Assembly: GCA_964484065.1 (NCBI GenBank)
Contig: CAZAEW010000002.1
Span: 62,001 to 126,000 of the forward strand
Direction: 5' to 3'
Origin: JAEVLT01 sp964484065
GTDB taxonomy: Bacteria; Bacillota; Bacilli; Bacillales; Cytobacillaceae
Length of the DNA stretch: 64,000 nucleotides
Part shown: positions 7,994-16,752 of the stretch, one piece after another
How the letters are laid out: each line of letters starts with the position of its first letter
Numbering within the stretch: position 1 is the first letter of the stretch
Notes under the pieces: model-generated
What the model saw: the letters and a program-made list of their open reading frames with translations, nothing else
Told to the model about the DNA's origin: nothing
Database searches by the model: none
Made by a program: the position numbers and the translations under genes

Positions 7994-10162
7994 TTGGAAA
8001 AACTGCAGCAATATTTGCATAGAGTTAGGAAAATGCTGGATATAACGTTCTATCGTGTCCTCTTTTTCGTGATCTTAGGAATTGTCTTTTATGCAGTAAT
8101 GTTCTCCAATGTGAAGCCGGAAAAACTTAATATGCGATTATTTTCAATAGCTGACAAAACAGTCCGTTCTCCGATTACGATTGAGGATAAGAAAAGTACG
8201 GAAGAGAAGCGGAAAGAAGCAATCAGCCAAGTCAAGGATGTTTATATTCAAAAACAAGAGTACACACAAAATCGTGTTGACCTCATAACCTCGATTTATG
8301 ATTCAACCAGCAAATTGAACGATGAAATAAAAACGGAAATGAAAAAACAAGAAGAGTCTGGAAATAATACTCTTATTCAGGAACCGAGTGTAACTGAAAA
8401 AATTGCCAGGCTAAAAAATATGTTAACAGTAGGCATCGCCAAGGATTTATCCGAGCAGGATTTTTCAGCATTGGTTCAAGCAGATAAAAATGAGCTATCC
8501 ATTTCCAAGGACTTGACGGTCACGGCCATCAACAATGTCATGTCCAAAAGGATTTCGGCAAATGATGTGGAAGATGCCAAAAAAAGAATCGATGAAGAGT
8601 TAAAATATTCGACTTTGAATAGCGATTTAAAACGGGCATCTATCGATTTGGGCAGATATGCAGTCATTCAAAATGAATTTTATGATCCCGCTGCTACAAA
8701 AGAATTTCGAAAACAAGCCGAAGAAAGTGTCGAACCAGTAAAAATCCTTCAAGGGCAAATTATTGTTGAGGAAGGAGAATTAGTGAGCCGGGAAACATTA
8801 AGGCAGCTTAAACTGGTGGGGCTGTTAGATAATACAAATACGTTTAAGCCATATATAGGACTAGCTTTATTTGTCATGATCTTTATTGCAGCTATTTATT
8901 ATTATTTTTATCAAATGGACGCATCACTAGAAAAAAAACAAACGTACATGCTCTTGTTCGGAATTGTTTTTTTCTTGTCTATCCTTTTAATGAAATCTAT
9001 CAGCCTTCTGCAGCCGTTTGATTTTCAAGGAATTGGCTATTTATTTCCAGCAGCGATGGGCGGAATGCTAATTAAGATTTTAATTGATGAAAAGCTGGCT
9101 ATTCTCACAACGGTGATTATGGCCGTATGCGGAAGTTTGCTTTTTAACGAAGGAATAACGGGAACGTTAAATTTTGCTGAAGGCATTTACATTCTCAGCG
9201 GTGCTCTTGCGGGCATTCTTTATTTAAGTAATCAAAATCACCGCTCCAAAATTCTGCGTGCCGGGCTGTTTTCGTCAGCCGTTAATTTGACTACCATTTT
9301 AGCCTTATTATTTTTATCAAATGGTCAATTGTCAGGTATGGGTTATATCTATTATTTTTCTTCAGGAATCGGGTCGGGAATCGCTGCAGCAGTACTTACG
9401 ATTGGATTGCTTCCTTTTTTTGAGGCGAGCTTTGGAATTCTTTCCACGATCAAACTAATTGAGTTATCTAATCCAAACCACCCTCTCCTTCGTAAGATAT
9501 TGGTTGAAGCACCAGGAACCTATCACCATAGTGTAATGGTTGCCAATTTAGCTGAATCTGCGTGTGAAGCGATTAACGGAAATGGCTTACTGGCGAGAGT
9601 TGGCTGTTATTACCACGATATTGGAAAAACCATGAGACCTAATTTTTTTATTGAGAATCAAATGAACAGGGATAATCCTCATGACCGCCTGACACCGGAA
9701 AAAAGTGTGAGCATTATTACGGCACATGTTGTTGATGGCGTGAATATTTTGAAGAAGTTCCGTATGCCGAAAGAAATTATTGATATCGCTGAACAGCATC
9801 ATGGAACAACTTTGTTGAAATTTTTTTACTATAGAGCACAGCAAAATGGAACAGATATTAGGGAAGAAGAGTTTCGTTATCCCGGGCCAAAAGCACAAAC
9901 AAAGGAAGCTGCCATTGTTGGGATCGCTGACAGCGTAGAAGCTGCTGTGCGTTCCTTATTACAGCCAACTCCTGAGCAGATTGAAAAATTGGTAAAGAAT
10001 ATAATTGTTGAACGATTGGAGGATGGTCAATTAAATGAATGTGATTTAACATTAAAAGAATTAGAAACCATTTCTTTTACCCTATGTGAAACATTAAAGG
10101 GAATTTTCCATTCAAGAATTGAATATCCGGAATTGATAAAACAGAAGGTGAGACAAGCATGA
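7994..10162 (+). CDS. pgpH: Cyclic-di-AMP phosphodiesterase PgpH (7TM-HD family)
   Basis: Membrane enzyme that hydrolyses the second messenger c-di-AMP to pApA. Layout of the 722 residues: a first membrane segment near 18-38, a long extracytoplasmic 7TMR-HDED sensor domain (about 45-285), seven membrane helices (about 290-490), then a cytoplasmic HD domain. HD residues are visible as YHHSVMVANLAESAC (about 509-523) and CYYHDIGK (about 538-545), with HVVDGV and EQHHGTTLLKFFY following. The TTG 7994 start has TGGAGGTG upstream. ybeY overlaps its stop, so the pair is coupled. Known in B. subtilis as YqfF. Confidence 0.93.
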   Translation: MEKLQQYLHRVRKMLDITFYRVLFFVILGIVFYAVMFSNVKPEKLNMRLFSIADKTVRSPITIEDKKSTEEKRKEAISQVKDVYIQKQEYTQNRVDLITSIYDSTSKLNDEIKTEMKKQEESGNNTLIQEPSVTEKIARLKNMLTVGIAKDLSEQDFSALVQADKNELSISKDLTVTAINNVMSKRISANDVEDAKKRIDEELKYSTLNSDLKRASIDLGRYAVIQNEFYDPAATKEFRKQAEESVEPVKILQGQIIVEEGELVSRETLRQLKLVGLLDNTNTFKPYIGLALFVMIFIAAIYYYFYQMDASLEKKQTYMLLFGIVFFLSILLMKSISLLQPFDFQGIGYLFPAAMGGMLIKILIDEKLAILTTVIMAVCGSLLFNEGITGTLNFAEGIYILSGALAGILYLSNQNHRSKILRAGLFSSAVNLTTILALLFLSNGQLSGMGYIYYFSSGIGSGIAAAVLTIGLLPFFEASFGILSTIKLIELSNPNHPLLRKILVEAPGTYHHSVMVANLAESACEAINGNGLLARVGCYYHDIGKTMRPNFFIENQMNRDNPHDRLTPEKSVSIITAHVVDGVNILKKFRMPKEIIDIAEQHHGTTLLKFFYYRAQQNGTDIREEEFRYPGPKAQTKEAAIVGIADSVEAAVRSLLQPTPEQIEKLVKNIIVERLEDGQLNECDLTLKELETISFTLCETLKGIFHSRIEYPELIKQKVRQA

Positions 10163-10632
10163 CTTTAGTGATTGATTTTTTAGATGAAACAAATGAAGTA
10201 ACAGCGGCGCAGTCTGAAGAAATTGAGAGACTGTTAAACTTTGCTGCCGATAAACTGAACGTCGAAGTCGGCAGCGAAGTTTCCATTACGTTTGTAACCA
10301 ATGAGCGTATACAGGAAATTAACCGTGAATATCGAAATAAAGATTCGGTAACAGACGTTATCTCCTTTGCATTAGAAGAAATTGGTGAAGGTGAAGTGGA
10401 ACTTGCCGGAGGGGAGGATATTCCCCGCATTTTAGGCGATATCATCATTTCCATTGCTAGAACAAAAGAACAGGCTGAAGAATACGGGCATTCCTTTATG
10501 CGTGAGTTTGGGTTTCTTGCTGTTCATGGCTTTTTGCATCTTTTGGGATATGACCATATGACTGAGGAAGAAGAAAAAGAAATGTTTACTTTACAAAAGG
10601 AAATATTAGAAGCGTATGGGCTTAAAAGATAA
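10159..10632 (+). CDS. ybeY: rRNA maturation endoribonuclease YbeY
   Basis: Zinc-dependent endoribonuclease involved in 16S rRNA 3'-end maturation and ribosome quality control. The 157-residue protein has the diagnostic metal motif HGFLHLLGYDH at about residues 123-133 (HxxxHxxGxDH) and the YRNKDSVTDVISF block earlier. ATG 10159 overlaps the pgpH stop (ATGA). The 3' end overlaps the start of dgkA by 17 bp. The order pgpH-ybeY-dgkA-era is conserved in Bacillus. Confidence 0.96.
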   Translation: MTLVIDFLDETNEVTAAQSEEIERLLNFAADKLNVEVGSEVSITFVTNERIQEINREYRNKDSVTDVISFALEEIGEGEVELAGGEDIPRILGDIIISIARTKEQAEEYGHSFMREFGFLAVHGFLHLLGYDHMTEEEEKEMFTLQKEILEAYGLKR

Positions 10633-10999
10633 ACAAAAATCCATCCCTTTATTAAAGTCTTTTTCGTATGCGATTATGGGAATTCGAACAGCCGTTATCC
10701 AAGAAAGAAATTTGCGTATTCATTTCACTGTTTCAATTATTGTCATTGGAAGCTCCTTTTTATTCTCGTTATCGCGAACGGAATGGCTGTTTGTGTTCCT
10801 TGCAATCGGCGGAGTGATTTCCTTGGAAATGGTTAACTCAGCGCTTGAACGAATTGTCGATCTTGTTACGGAAGATTTTCATCCGTTAGCAAAACAAGCA
10901 AAAGATATGGCTGCCGGAGCTGTTTTTTTCTTTGCGCTAATAGCGGTAATTGTTGGGATCATCATTTTTACCCCGCATTTGGCAGCGGCATTTAAATAG
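10616..10999 (+). CDS. dgkA: Undecaprenol/diacylglycerol kinase family protein DgkA
   Basis: Small trimeric-type membrane kinase; in Gram-positive bacteria this family phosphorylates undecaprenol for the cell-wall lipid carrier pool. The 127 residues have three membrane helices (about 35-55, 57-77, 97-121) and the family signature EMVNSALERIVDLV in the second, followed by DFHPLAKQAKDMAAGAV. ATG 10616 lies within the ybeY 3' end. In B. subtilis cdd (cytidine deaminase) follows; here no cdd is present before era. Confidence 0.92.
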   Translation: MGLKDKQKSIPLLKSFSYAIMGIRTAVIQERNLRIHFTVSIIVIGSSFLFSLSRTEWLFVFLAIGGVISLEMVNSALERIVDLVTEDFHPLAKQAKDMAAGAVFFFALIAVIVGIIIFTPHLAAAFK

Positions 11000-11177
11000 T
11001 TTTGAAAACAGAAAATAAATAATTAATTATTTAGAAAATTCTAACTTTTTAAAGAGATTTTCATGGAAATTGATGTATTTCTCTTGGGATTGAGTTAAAA
11101 TAAAAGAAAGCTGCATCCAGCATGCTGTAAAAACCGACTAGGGCTGGATCAACATGGCTTTCCTTCGGAGGACTTGC

Positions 11178-12104
11178 ATGATAACAAATAAAGATGACAC
11201 TAATAAAGAATTTAAATCAGGTTTTATCTCCATTATTGGACGCCCGAACGTTGGGAAGTCAACTTTCCTGAATCGTGTGATTGGACAAAAAATTGCCATT
11301 ATGAGCGACAAGCCGCAAACAACCCGCAATAAAGTCCAAGGTGTATTAACGCAGAATGATGCACAGCTGATTTTTATTGATACACCGGGCATTCATAAAC
11401 CAAAGCATAAACTAGGCGATTTTATGATGAAAGTTGCCCAAAACACGTTAAAAGAAGTTGATTTAGTCTTATTTATGGTAAATGCCGAAGAGGGTTTTGG
11501 CCGTGGAGAAGAATTTATTATTGAAAAATTTCAAACAATTAAAACGCCAATATTCCTAATCATTAATAAAATTGATAAGGTACATCCTGACGAATTACTG
11601 CCAATGATCGAATCCTATAAAGAAAAATATTCATTTAAAGAAGTTGTCCCGATTTCTGCACTGGAAGGGAATAATCTCGACCGTCTTTTGGAACAAATAA
11701 AAGCCTATTTGCCTGAAGGGCCGCACTACTATCCAGCAGATCAGGTAACTGATCACCCGGAAAGATTTATTGTATCCGAGCTAATCCGTGAAAAAGCACT
11801 GCATTTAACAAGAGAAGAAATTCCGCATTCCATTGCAGTTGTAATTGATAAAATGGAACGCCGCGAGAATAAAGACGTGATCCATGTTATGGCAACAGTC
11901 ATTGTTGAAAGGGATTCACAAAAAGGAATTATCATCGGGAAACAAGGGAAAATGCTAAAAGAAATTGGCCAACGGGCCCGAGCTGATATTGAAAATCTTT
12001 TGGGCAGCAAGGTTTACCTTGAACTCTGGGTTAAGGTGCAAAAAGATTGGCGAAACAAAATGTCCCAGTTGCGTGATTTTGGATTTAATGAAGAGGAATA
12101 CTAA
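11178..12104 (+). CDS. era: GTPase Era
   Basis: Essential GTPase that binds 16S rRNA near its 3' end during 30S assembly. The 308-residue protein has G1 GRPNVGKS near residue 20, G2 TTRNKVQG, G3 DTPGIHKPKH, G4 NKID, and a C-terminal KH domain with IIGKQGKMLKEIG. ATG 11178 is preceded by CGGAGGA at seven bases and gives an N-terminus like known Era; an in-frame ATG at 11154 lacks a ribosome binding site. About 178 bp separate it from dgkA, so it probably has its own promoter. Confidence 0.96.
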   Translation: MITNKDDTNKEFKSGFISIIGRPNVGKSTFLNRVIGQKIAIMSDKPQTTRNKVQGVLTQNDAQLIFIDTPGIHKPKHKLGDFMMKVAQNTLKEVDLVLFMVNAEEGFGRGEEFIIEKFQTIKTPIFLIINKIDKVHPDELLPMIESYKEKYSFKEVVPISALEGNNLDRLLEQIKAYLPEGPHYYPADQVTDHPERFIVSELIREKALHLTREEIPHSIAVVIDKMERRENKDVIHVMATVIVERDSQKGIIIGKQGKMLKEIGQRARADIENLLGSKVYLELWVKVQKDWRNKMSQLRDFGFNEEEY

Positions 12105-12263
12105 TTTATACAACCCTAATTAAATTATTATCTTTCAGTTGAATTTATGCATGGTCAACATTAACATTTTTTTTGACTTATGATTTTTAAAAGACAGGCT
12201 ATGATAAACGTAAGGTTTGGGATTGAAATAAGGCTAGTCTAAATATTGAAAGGTGGGGTTTCA

Positions 12264-12407
12264 ATGTTGGATTTTACCTGGAGAGTGTTTGTTCAAACAG
12301 GTAATATTGACACATATCTTCTCTTTAAAGAACTCGAGAAGGAAAAAAAAGAAATGCCCGATAATCTTGATGATGAGCTAGCACGAATTGATTTTCCAGT
12401 ATCATAA
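12264..12407 (+). CDS. yqzL: YqzL family small protein
   Basis: A 47-residue frame, MLDFTWRVFVQTGNIDTYLL followed by a charged FKELEKEKKE stretch and ending DDELARIDFPVS. The pattern F..TGNIDTYLLFKE and the terminal IDFP match what I recall of YqzL, a small Bacillus protein of unknown function lying between era and recO, exactly its position here. AAGGTGGGG precedes the ATG. Too short for most ORF finders, but sequence, ribosome binding site and context all agree. Confidence 0.85.
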   Translation: MLDFTWRVFVQTGNIDTYLLFKELEKEKKEMPDNLDDELARIDFPVS

Positions 12408-12440
12408 ACTTGTCTTCGCCTGCATTGGAGGATGACAGTA

Positions 12441-13193
12441 ATGCTGCAAAAATGCGAAGGCATTGTAATAAGAACTTCAGATTATGGCGAGTCCAATAAA
12501 GTAGTGACAATATTCACCCGTGAATGGGGAAAAGTCGGCGTGATGGCTAGAGGAGCCAAAAAACCAAATAGCAGGCTGTCAGCTGTCACCCAACTTTTTA
12601 CTTACGGTTATTTTCTGGTTCAAAAAGGAACTGGTTTAGGAAGTTTGCAGCAGGGGGAAATGATTTCCTCGATGCGGGGGATTCGGGAAGACATTTTTTT
12701 AACAGCATATGCAAGCTATATCGTTGAACTGACCGATAAAAGCACCGAAGACAAAAAATCAAATCCGTTTCTTTTTGAGCTGCTGTATCAGACACTGAAT
12801 TATATTAACGAAGAGTATGACCCGGAAATTTTAATGCATATATTTGAATTAAAAATGCTGAGTGTTTTAGGTTTGCATCCCATTTTAAACCAATGTTCTG
12901 TCTGCGGCTCAACGGACGGGAATTTTTCTTTTTCGATTCGGGAAGGCGGTTTTATTTGCCACCGCTGTCTTGAAAAAGACCCCTACCATATAAAACTATC
13001 CATTTCAGTGGTGAAACTGCTGAGATTATTTTATTATTTTGATCTTTCAAGACTCGGAACGATTTCGGTAAAAGACGATACAAAAGCAGAACTGAAGAGA
13101 GTTATTTCTGCTTATTATGATGAGTATTCGGGTCTGCACCTTAAAACGAAAAAATTTCTTGATTCGATTCATCAATTTCGCCCGCTATTATAG
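12441..13193 (+). CDS. recO: DNA repair protein RecO
   Basis: Recombination mediator of the RecFOR pathway that loads RecA on SSB-coated DNA. The 250-residue protein opens MLQKCEGIVIRTSDYGESNK (OB-fold domain), continues VMARGAKKPNSRLSA, and has the four-cysteine zinc finger CSVCGS...CHRC in the C-terminal half. ATG 12441 is chosen because GGAGG (12427-12431) abuts the alternative ATG 12432 but is nine bases from 12441, and RecO normally begins at this point. It is followed by the glyQS T-box unit. Confidence 0.95.
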   Translation: MLQKCEGIVIRTSDYGESNKVVTIFTREWGKVGVMARGAKKPNSRLSAVTQLFTYGYFLVQKGTGLGSLQQGEMISSMRGIREDIFLTAYASYIVELTDKSTEDKKSNPFLFELLYQTLNYINEEYDPEILMHIFELKMLSVLGLHPILNQCSVCGSTDGNFSFSIREGGFICHRCLEKDPYHIKLSISVVKLLRLFYYFDLSRLGTISVKDDTKAELKRVISAYYDEYSGLHLKTKKFLDSIHQFRPLL

Positions 13194-13200
13194 ATGATTG

Positions 13201-13229
13201 TTGACAATTTTTCTTTGTTTGGTTACTAT
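13201..13229 (+). promoter_or_regulatory. SigmaA promoter of the glyQS T-box unit
   Basis: TTGACA (perfect -35), 17-bp spacer, TACTAT. It begins 8 bp after recO and lies just upstream of the T-box Stem I. Confidence 0.7.
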
Positions 13230-13239
13230 TTCTTTAACA

Positions 13240-13446
13240 TAATATTTTGTTGCAATGAGAGAAAGGAGTACTTAGCTCCTTCTATTATAGCGAGCCTGGG
13301 ATGGTGGAAGCCGGGTATAGAGCACTAAGGAAAGGCATTCTTGAGCAACAGCTTTAAAGAGGCTGCTTTTTAGAGAGCAGCAAATAGGGTGGAACCGCGG
13401 GTAACTCTCGTCCCTATGCGTTAGCATAGAGACGAGAGTTTTTTAT
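13240..13446 (+). promoter_or_regulatory. T-box riboswitch, glycine specifier GGC
   Basis: Leader RNA that senses uncharged tRNA-Gly. The conserved T-box core AGGGTGGAACCGCG (13386-13399) is perfect, the Stem I distal region AGCGAGCCTGGGATGGTGGA is present near 13289-13308, and the intrinsic terminator AACTCTCGTC / GACGAGAGTT (13403-13412 / 13431-13440) ends in a T-run. The likely specifier codon is GGC at 13334-13336 followed by A (context GGAAAGGCATTC), which matches the downstream glycyl-tRNA synthetase gene. The 5' limit is approximate. Confidence 0.93.
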
Positions 13447-13476
13447 TTTTAGAAAAAGGTAAAGGAGTTAAAAAAG

Positions 13477-14859
13477 ATGAGTGTTTCGATGGAGCAGATT
13501 GTTTCACATTCAAAGCATAGGGGATTTATTTTTCCAGGCTCTGAAATATATGGAGGGCTTGCCAATACTTGGGACTATGGCCCGTTAGGTGTTGAGTTGA
13601 AAAATAATATCAAAAAGGCATGGTGGAAAAAGTTTGTACAGCAATCTCTTTATAATGTCGGCTTGGATTCGGCAATTTTGATGAACCCAAGAACTTGGGA
13701 GGCTTCAGGGCATATTGGGAATTTCAATGATCCAATGATTGATTGTAAAAAGTGTAAAGCCAGACACCGCGCAGATAAACTGATTGAAAATGCGTTGGAT
13801 GAAAAGGGGATTGAACTCATTGTTGACGGTCTCCCGTTTGAAAAAATGGAAGAGTTGATAAAAGAACACAACATTGCCTGTCCTGACTGCGGATCTCATG
13901 ATTTTACCGGAATCCGGCAATTTAATCTGATGTTTAAAACGTTCCAAGGGGTAACAGAAACAAGCACGAATGAAATATTTCTGCGGCCGGAAACAGCACA
14001 AGGAATTTTTGTCAATTTTAAAAACGTCCAGCGGACAATGAGGAAAAAGCTTCCTTTTGGAATTGCCCAGATTGGTAAAAGCTTCAGAAATGAAATTACA
14101 CCAGGTAACTTTACGTTCCGGACAAGGGAATTTGAACAAATGGAATTGGAATTTTTCTGCAAACCTGGAGAAGAACTCGATTGGCATGATTACTGGAAGC
14201 AATTTGCAGAAAAATGGCTTTTATCGCTTGGAATGGGGAAGGAAAATATCAGACTTCGTGATCACTCTGAAGAAGAGTTATCCCACTACAGTAATGCTAC
14301 TACAGATTTTGAATACAAATTTCCGTTTGGCTGGGGAGAGCTATGGGGGATTGCTTCTAGAACGGATTATGATTTAAAACAGCATATGCAATACTCAGGG
14401 GAGGATTTTCATTATCTTGATCCTGAAACAAATGAAAAATATATCCCATACTGCATTGAACCATCATTAGGGGCAGACAGGGTGACATTAGCATTTTTAA
14501 TTGATTCCTATGATGAGGAACAGCTTGAGGATGGGACTTCAAGAACGGTTATGCATTTACATCCTGCTCTTGCACCATTTAAAGCAGCCGTCCTGCCGTT
14601 ATCGAAAAAACTATCTGATGGCGCGAAAGAGGTTCATGAAATCCTTGCTAATCACTTCATGGTTGACTATGATGAAGCAGGTTCGATCGGTAAGCGATAC
14701 CGCCGCCATGACGAAATTGGCACACCATTCTGTATTACCTATGATTTTGAATCACAAGAAGACCAAATGGTAACGGTCAGAGATCGTGATACAATGGAAC
14801 AAAAAAGAATTCCAATTACAGACCTGGTCAGCTTTATTCAAGGCAAGCTGGACTTTTAG
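13477..14859 (+). CDS. glyQS: Glycyl-tRNA synthetase, single-chain (class II, dimeric type)
   Basis: Charges tRNA-Gly with glycine. This is the 460-residue eukaryote/archaea-like dimeric GlyRS, not the alpha2-beta2 GlyQ/GlyS pair of B. subtilis. Visible: SKHRGFIFPGSEIYGGLANTWDYGPLG at the N-terminus, a cysteine pair set CKKC...CPDC (zinc-like insert), FNLMF, motif 2 region ETAQGIFVNFKN...FRNEITPGNFTFRTREFEQME, motif 3 EPSLGADR, and a C-terminal anticodon-binding domain. ATG 13477 has AAAGGAG upstream. It is controlled by the glycine T-box immediately before it. Confidence 0.96.
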   Translation: MSVSMEQIVSHSKHRGFIFPGSEIYGGLANTWDYGPLGVELKNNIKKAWWKKFVQQSLYNVGLDSAILMNPRTWEASGHIGNFNDPMIDCKKCKARHRADKLIENALDEKGIELIVDGLPFEKMEELIKEHNIACPDCGSHDFTGIRQFNLMFKTFQGVTETSTNEIFLRPETAQGIFVNFKNVQRTMRKKLPFGIAQIGKSFRNEITPGNFTFRTREFEQMELEFFCKPGEELDWHDYWKQFAEKWLLSLGMGKENIRLRDHSEEELSHYSNATTDFEYKFPFGWGELWGIASRTDYDLKQHMQYSGEDFHYLDPETNEKYIPYCIEPSLGADRVTLAFLIDSYDEEQLEDGTSRTVMHLHPALAPFKAAVLPLSKKLSDGAKEVHEILANHFMVDYDEAGSIGKRYRRHDEIGTPFCITYDFESQEDQMVTVRDRDTMEQKRIPITDLVSFIQGKLDF

Positions 14860-14866
14860 GGGGATT

Positions 14867-14903
14867 TTGGGCTGCCGATTAAACAAAAGATTGGGCAGCC
14901 CAA
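14867..14903 (+). terminator. Hairpin after glyQS (no T-run)
   Basis: Perfect 10-bp stem TTGGGCTGCC / GGCAGCCCAA with a 17-nt loop, 7 bp after the glyQS stop. No T-run follows, so termination is uncertain; it may protect the mRNA 3' end. Confidence 0.4.
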
Positions 14904-14993
14904 TGCTTCCATTTTCAACTTTATTATCGGAATAAGTCCTTTTGATATGATTTTTACTGCAAACGAGTATTTACTGAAAATGTCTTAAGGGTG

Positions 14994-15623
14994 GTGAGGA
15001 AGATCGAACTAACAAAACGGCAAGAGCATATATTGCAAATTGTTAAGGAAAAAGGGCCAATAACAGGGGAACATATTGCCGAACTATTAAAGCTGACGAG
15101 GGCAACGTTACGACCTGACCTGGCGATCTTAACGATGTCTGGATATTTGGATGCAAGACCGCGGGTAGGGTATTTTTATACTGGAAAATCAGGCACCCAG
15201 CTTTTAACGGAAAATCTTCAAAAAATTCATGTTAAAGATTATCAGTCCATACCAGTCGTTGTTCATGAAAATGTTTCGGTTTATGATGCGATTTGCCAAA
15301 TGTTCCTTGAAGATGTGGGAACACTATTTGTGGTAGATCAAAATTCGCTTCTTGTCGGGGTATTGTCCCGCAAAGATTTGCTTCGGGCCAGCATCGGCAA
15401 ACAGGAGCTTACCACGATTCCGGTCAATATTATTATGACAAGAATGCCAAATATTACGATGTGTGAACGGGAAGACTTGTTAATTGATGTTGCCAAAAAA
15501 TTAATTGATAAACAAATTGATTCTGTCCCGGTCGTAAGGAAGTCTGAAAAGGGTTTTGAAGTCATCGGCAGGATTACGAAAACAAACATTGCAAAGGCTT
15601 TTGTGGCCCTAGCATCGGAATAA
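14994..15623 (+). CDS. ccpN: Transcriptional repressor CcpN (HTH plus CBS pair)
   Basis: Repressor of gluconeogenic genes (gapB, pckA in B. subtilis) in glycolytic conditions. An N-terminal winged helix (RQEHILQIVKEKGPITGEHIAELLKLTRATLRPDLAIL) is followed by two CBS domains (about 80-140 and 145-205) with the GTLFVVDQNSLLVGVLSRKDLLRAS and SVPVVRK blocks. The start is weakly defined: GTG 14991 and GTG 14994 are adjacent and the purine-rich AAGGGTGGTGAGG overlaps them. Length about 209. ccpN followed by yqfL is the conserved pair. Confidence 0.92.
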   Translation: MRKIELTKRQEHILQIVKEKGPITGEHIAELLKLTRATLRPDLAILTMSGYLDARPRVGYFYTGKSGTQLLTENLQKIHVKDYQSIPVVVHENVSVYDAICQMFLEDVGTLFVVDQNSLLVGVLSRKDLLRASIGKQELTTIPVNIIMTRMPNITMCEREDLLIDVAKKLIDKQIDSVPVVRKSEKGFEVIGRITKTNIAKAFVALASE

Positions 15624-15656
15624 GAGAACATTCTAGAGAGGAGCTGGTCATGGGTA

Positions 15657-16460
15657 ATGAGTTTGCCGGTCATTTATGTCGTGTCCGATTCAGTCGGGGA
15701 AACGGCTGAGTTAGTTACAAAAGCTGCTATTACACAATTCAACGGCTCAGGTATGAAAATCAAAACTTTTCCCTATGTCGAAGATAAAGAAAATATTTCT
15801 GAAGTTATTTCGCTCATTAAAATGGATCATGCAATGGTAGCTTATACACTTGTGAAACCGGATATGCGCCAATATATGAGAGAGATGGCGGAAAAAACCG
15901 GGATTTTTGCTGTGGATTTAATGGGTCCCTTAATGGACCAAATTCAATTATTTACAGGGAAGCTCCCATTATGTGAACCTGGGCTTGTGAGAAAACTTGA
16001 TGAAGATTATTTTAAGAAAGTGGAAGCAATCGAATTTGCTGTTAAATATGATGATGGCCGGGACCCGCGTGGAATTTTAAAAGCTGATATTGTCCTGATT
16101 GGGGTTTCGCGCACGTCCAAAACGCCGCTGTCACAGTACCTGGCACATAAACGACTAAAGGTGGCAAATGTTCCTCTGGTTCCTGAAGTTGATCCTCCGG
16201 AAGAATTATATAAAGTGCCATCATCTAAATGTTTTGGTTTAAAAATAAGCCCGGATAAACTTAACAACATAAGAAGGGAAAGACTGCGATCTTTGGGTTT
16301 AAATGACAGTGCCAGCTATGCAAATATTGATCGGATCAAAAATGAATTATCCTTTTTTGATTCTATTACAAAAAAAATCAACTGTTCTGTCATTGATGTT
16401 ACAAACAAAGCAGTGGAAGAAACCGCCAATATCATCCTTCATCAAATACAAAACAACTAA
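15657..16460 (+). CDS. yqfL: PPDK regulatory-type kinase/phosphorylase YqfL (DUF299)
   Basis: Member of the DUF299 family, bifunctional serine/threonine kinase and pyrophosphorylase that in other organisms regulates pyruvate phosphate dikinase or PEP synthetase. In B. subtilis YqfL modulates CcpN activity. Here: YVVSDSVGETAELVTKAA at the N-terminus, the conserved DDGRDPRGILKADIVLIGVSRTSKTPLS block with P-loop-like GVSRTSKT near residues 149-156, and NKAVEETANII at the end. ATG 15657; a GAGAGGAG lies 13 bases upstream. 267 residues, full length. Confidence 0.93.
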   Translation: MSLPVIYVVSDSVGETAELVTKAAITQFNGSGMKIKTFPYVEDKENISEVISLIKMDHAMVAYTLVKPDMRQYMREMAEKTGIFAVDLMGPLMDQIQLFTGKLPLCEPGLVRKLDEDYFKKVEAIEFAVKYDDGRDPRGILKADIVLIGVSRTSKTPLSQYLAHKRLKVANVPLVPEVDPPEELYKVPSSKCFGLKISPDKLNNIRRERLRSLGLNDSASYANIDRIKNELSFFDSITKKINCSVIDVTNKAVEETANIILHQIQNN

Positions 16461-16465
16461 AAAAG

Positions 16466-16492
16466 CACATAATCTTTGATTATGTGTTTTTT
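16466..16492 (+). terminator. Terminator after yqfL
   Basis: Perfect 9-bp stem CACATAATC / GATTATGTG, loop TTT, A-run on the left and six T on the right. Confidence 0.85.
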
Positions 16493-16752
16493 CTTTGAAA
16501 GTTTAAACATATATATGATTTGGCAATAAAAAAACATAAAAAATGATGGCGATTAGGAACTAAATGTACTATAATAAAAAATTGTGATAAAAATATATCT
16601 TTTTAGGTTTAGACTTGCATGGGAAAGAATAAACTATTTATTGTGAGATGTCAAGGCAGAGCCCAATAAGAAAATTCGACATTTTTCCTTTTTTAAAAGT
16701 TTGATGATGAAGAAGGAATATGCGGAGTGATGTAGAATTAATACTTATTAAA
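16493..16752 (+). other. Intergenic leader region ahead of dnaG-sigA
   Basis: No gene seen. A TATAAT at 16570-16575 with a poor -35 (TGGCGA, 17-bp spacing) is a possible promoter. TTCGACA at 16675-16681 is the reverse complement of a Spo0A-box core. Several hundred bases of AT-rich leader before dnaG are usual in Bacillus, where multiple promoters drive the sigA operon. Confidence 0.35.

Noticed and set aside
13705..14202. 165-codon minus-strand frame inside glyQS
   Set aside because: Antisense shadow of a clear synthetase gene; no ribosome binding site.
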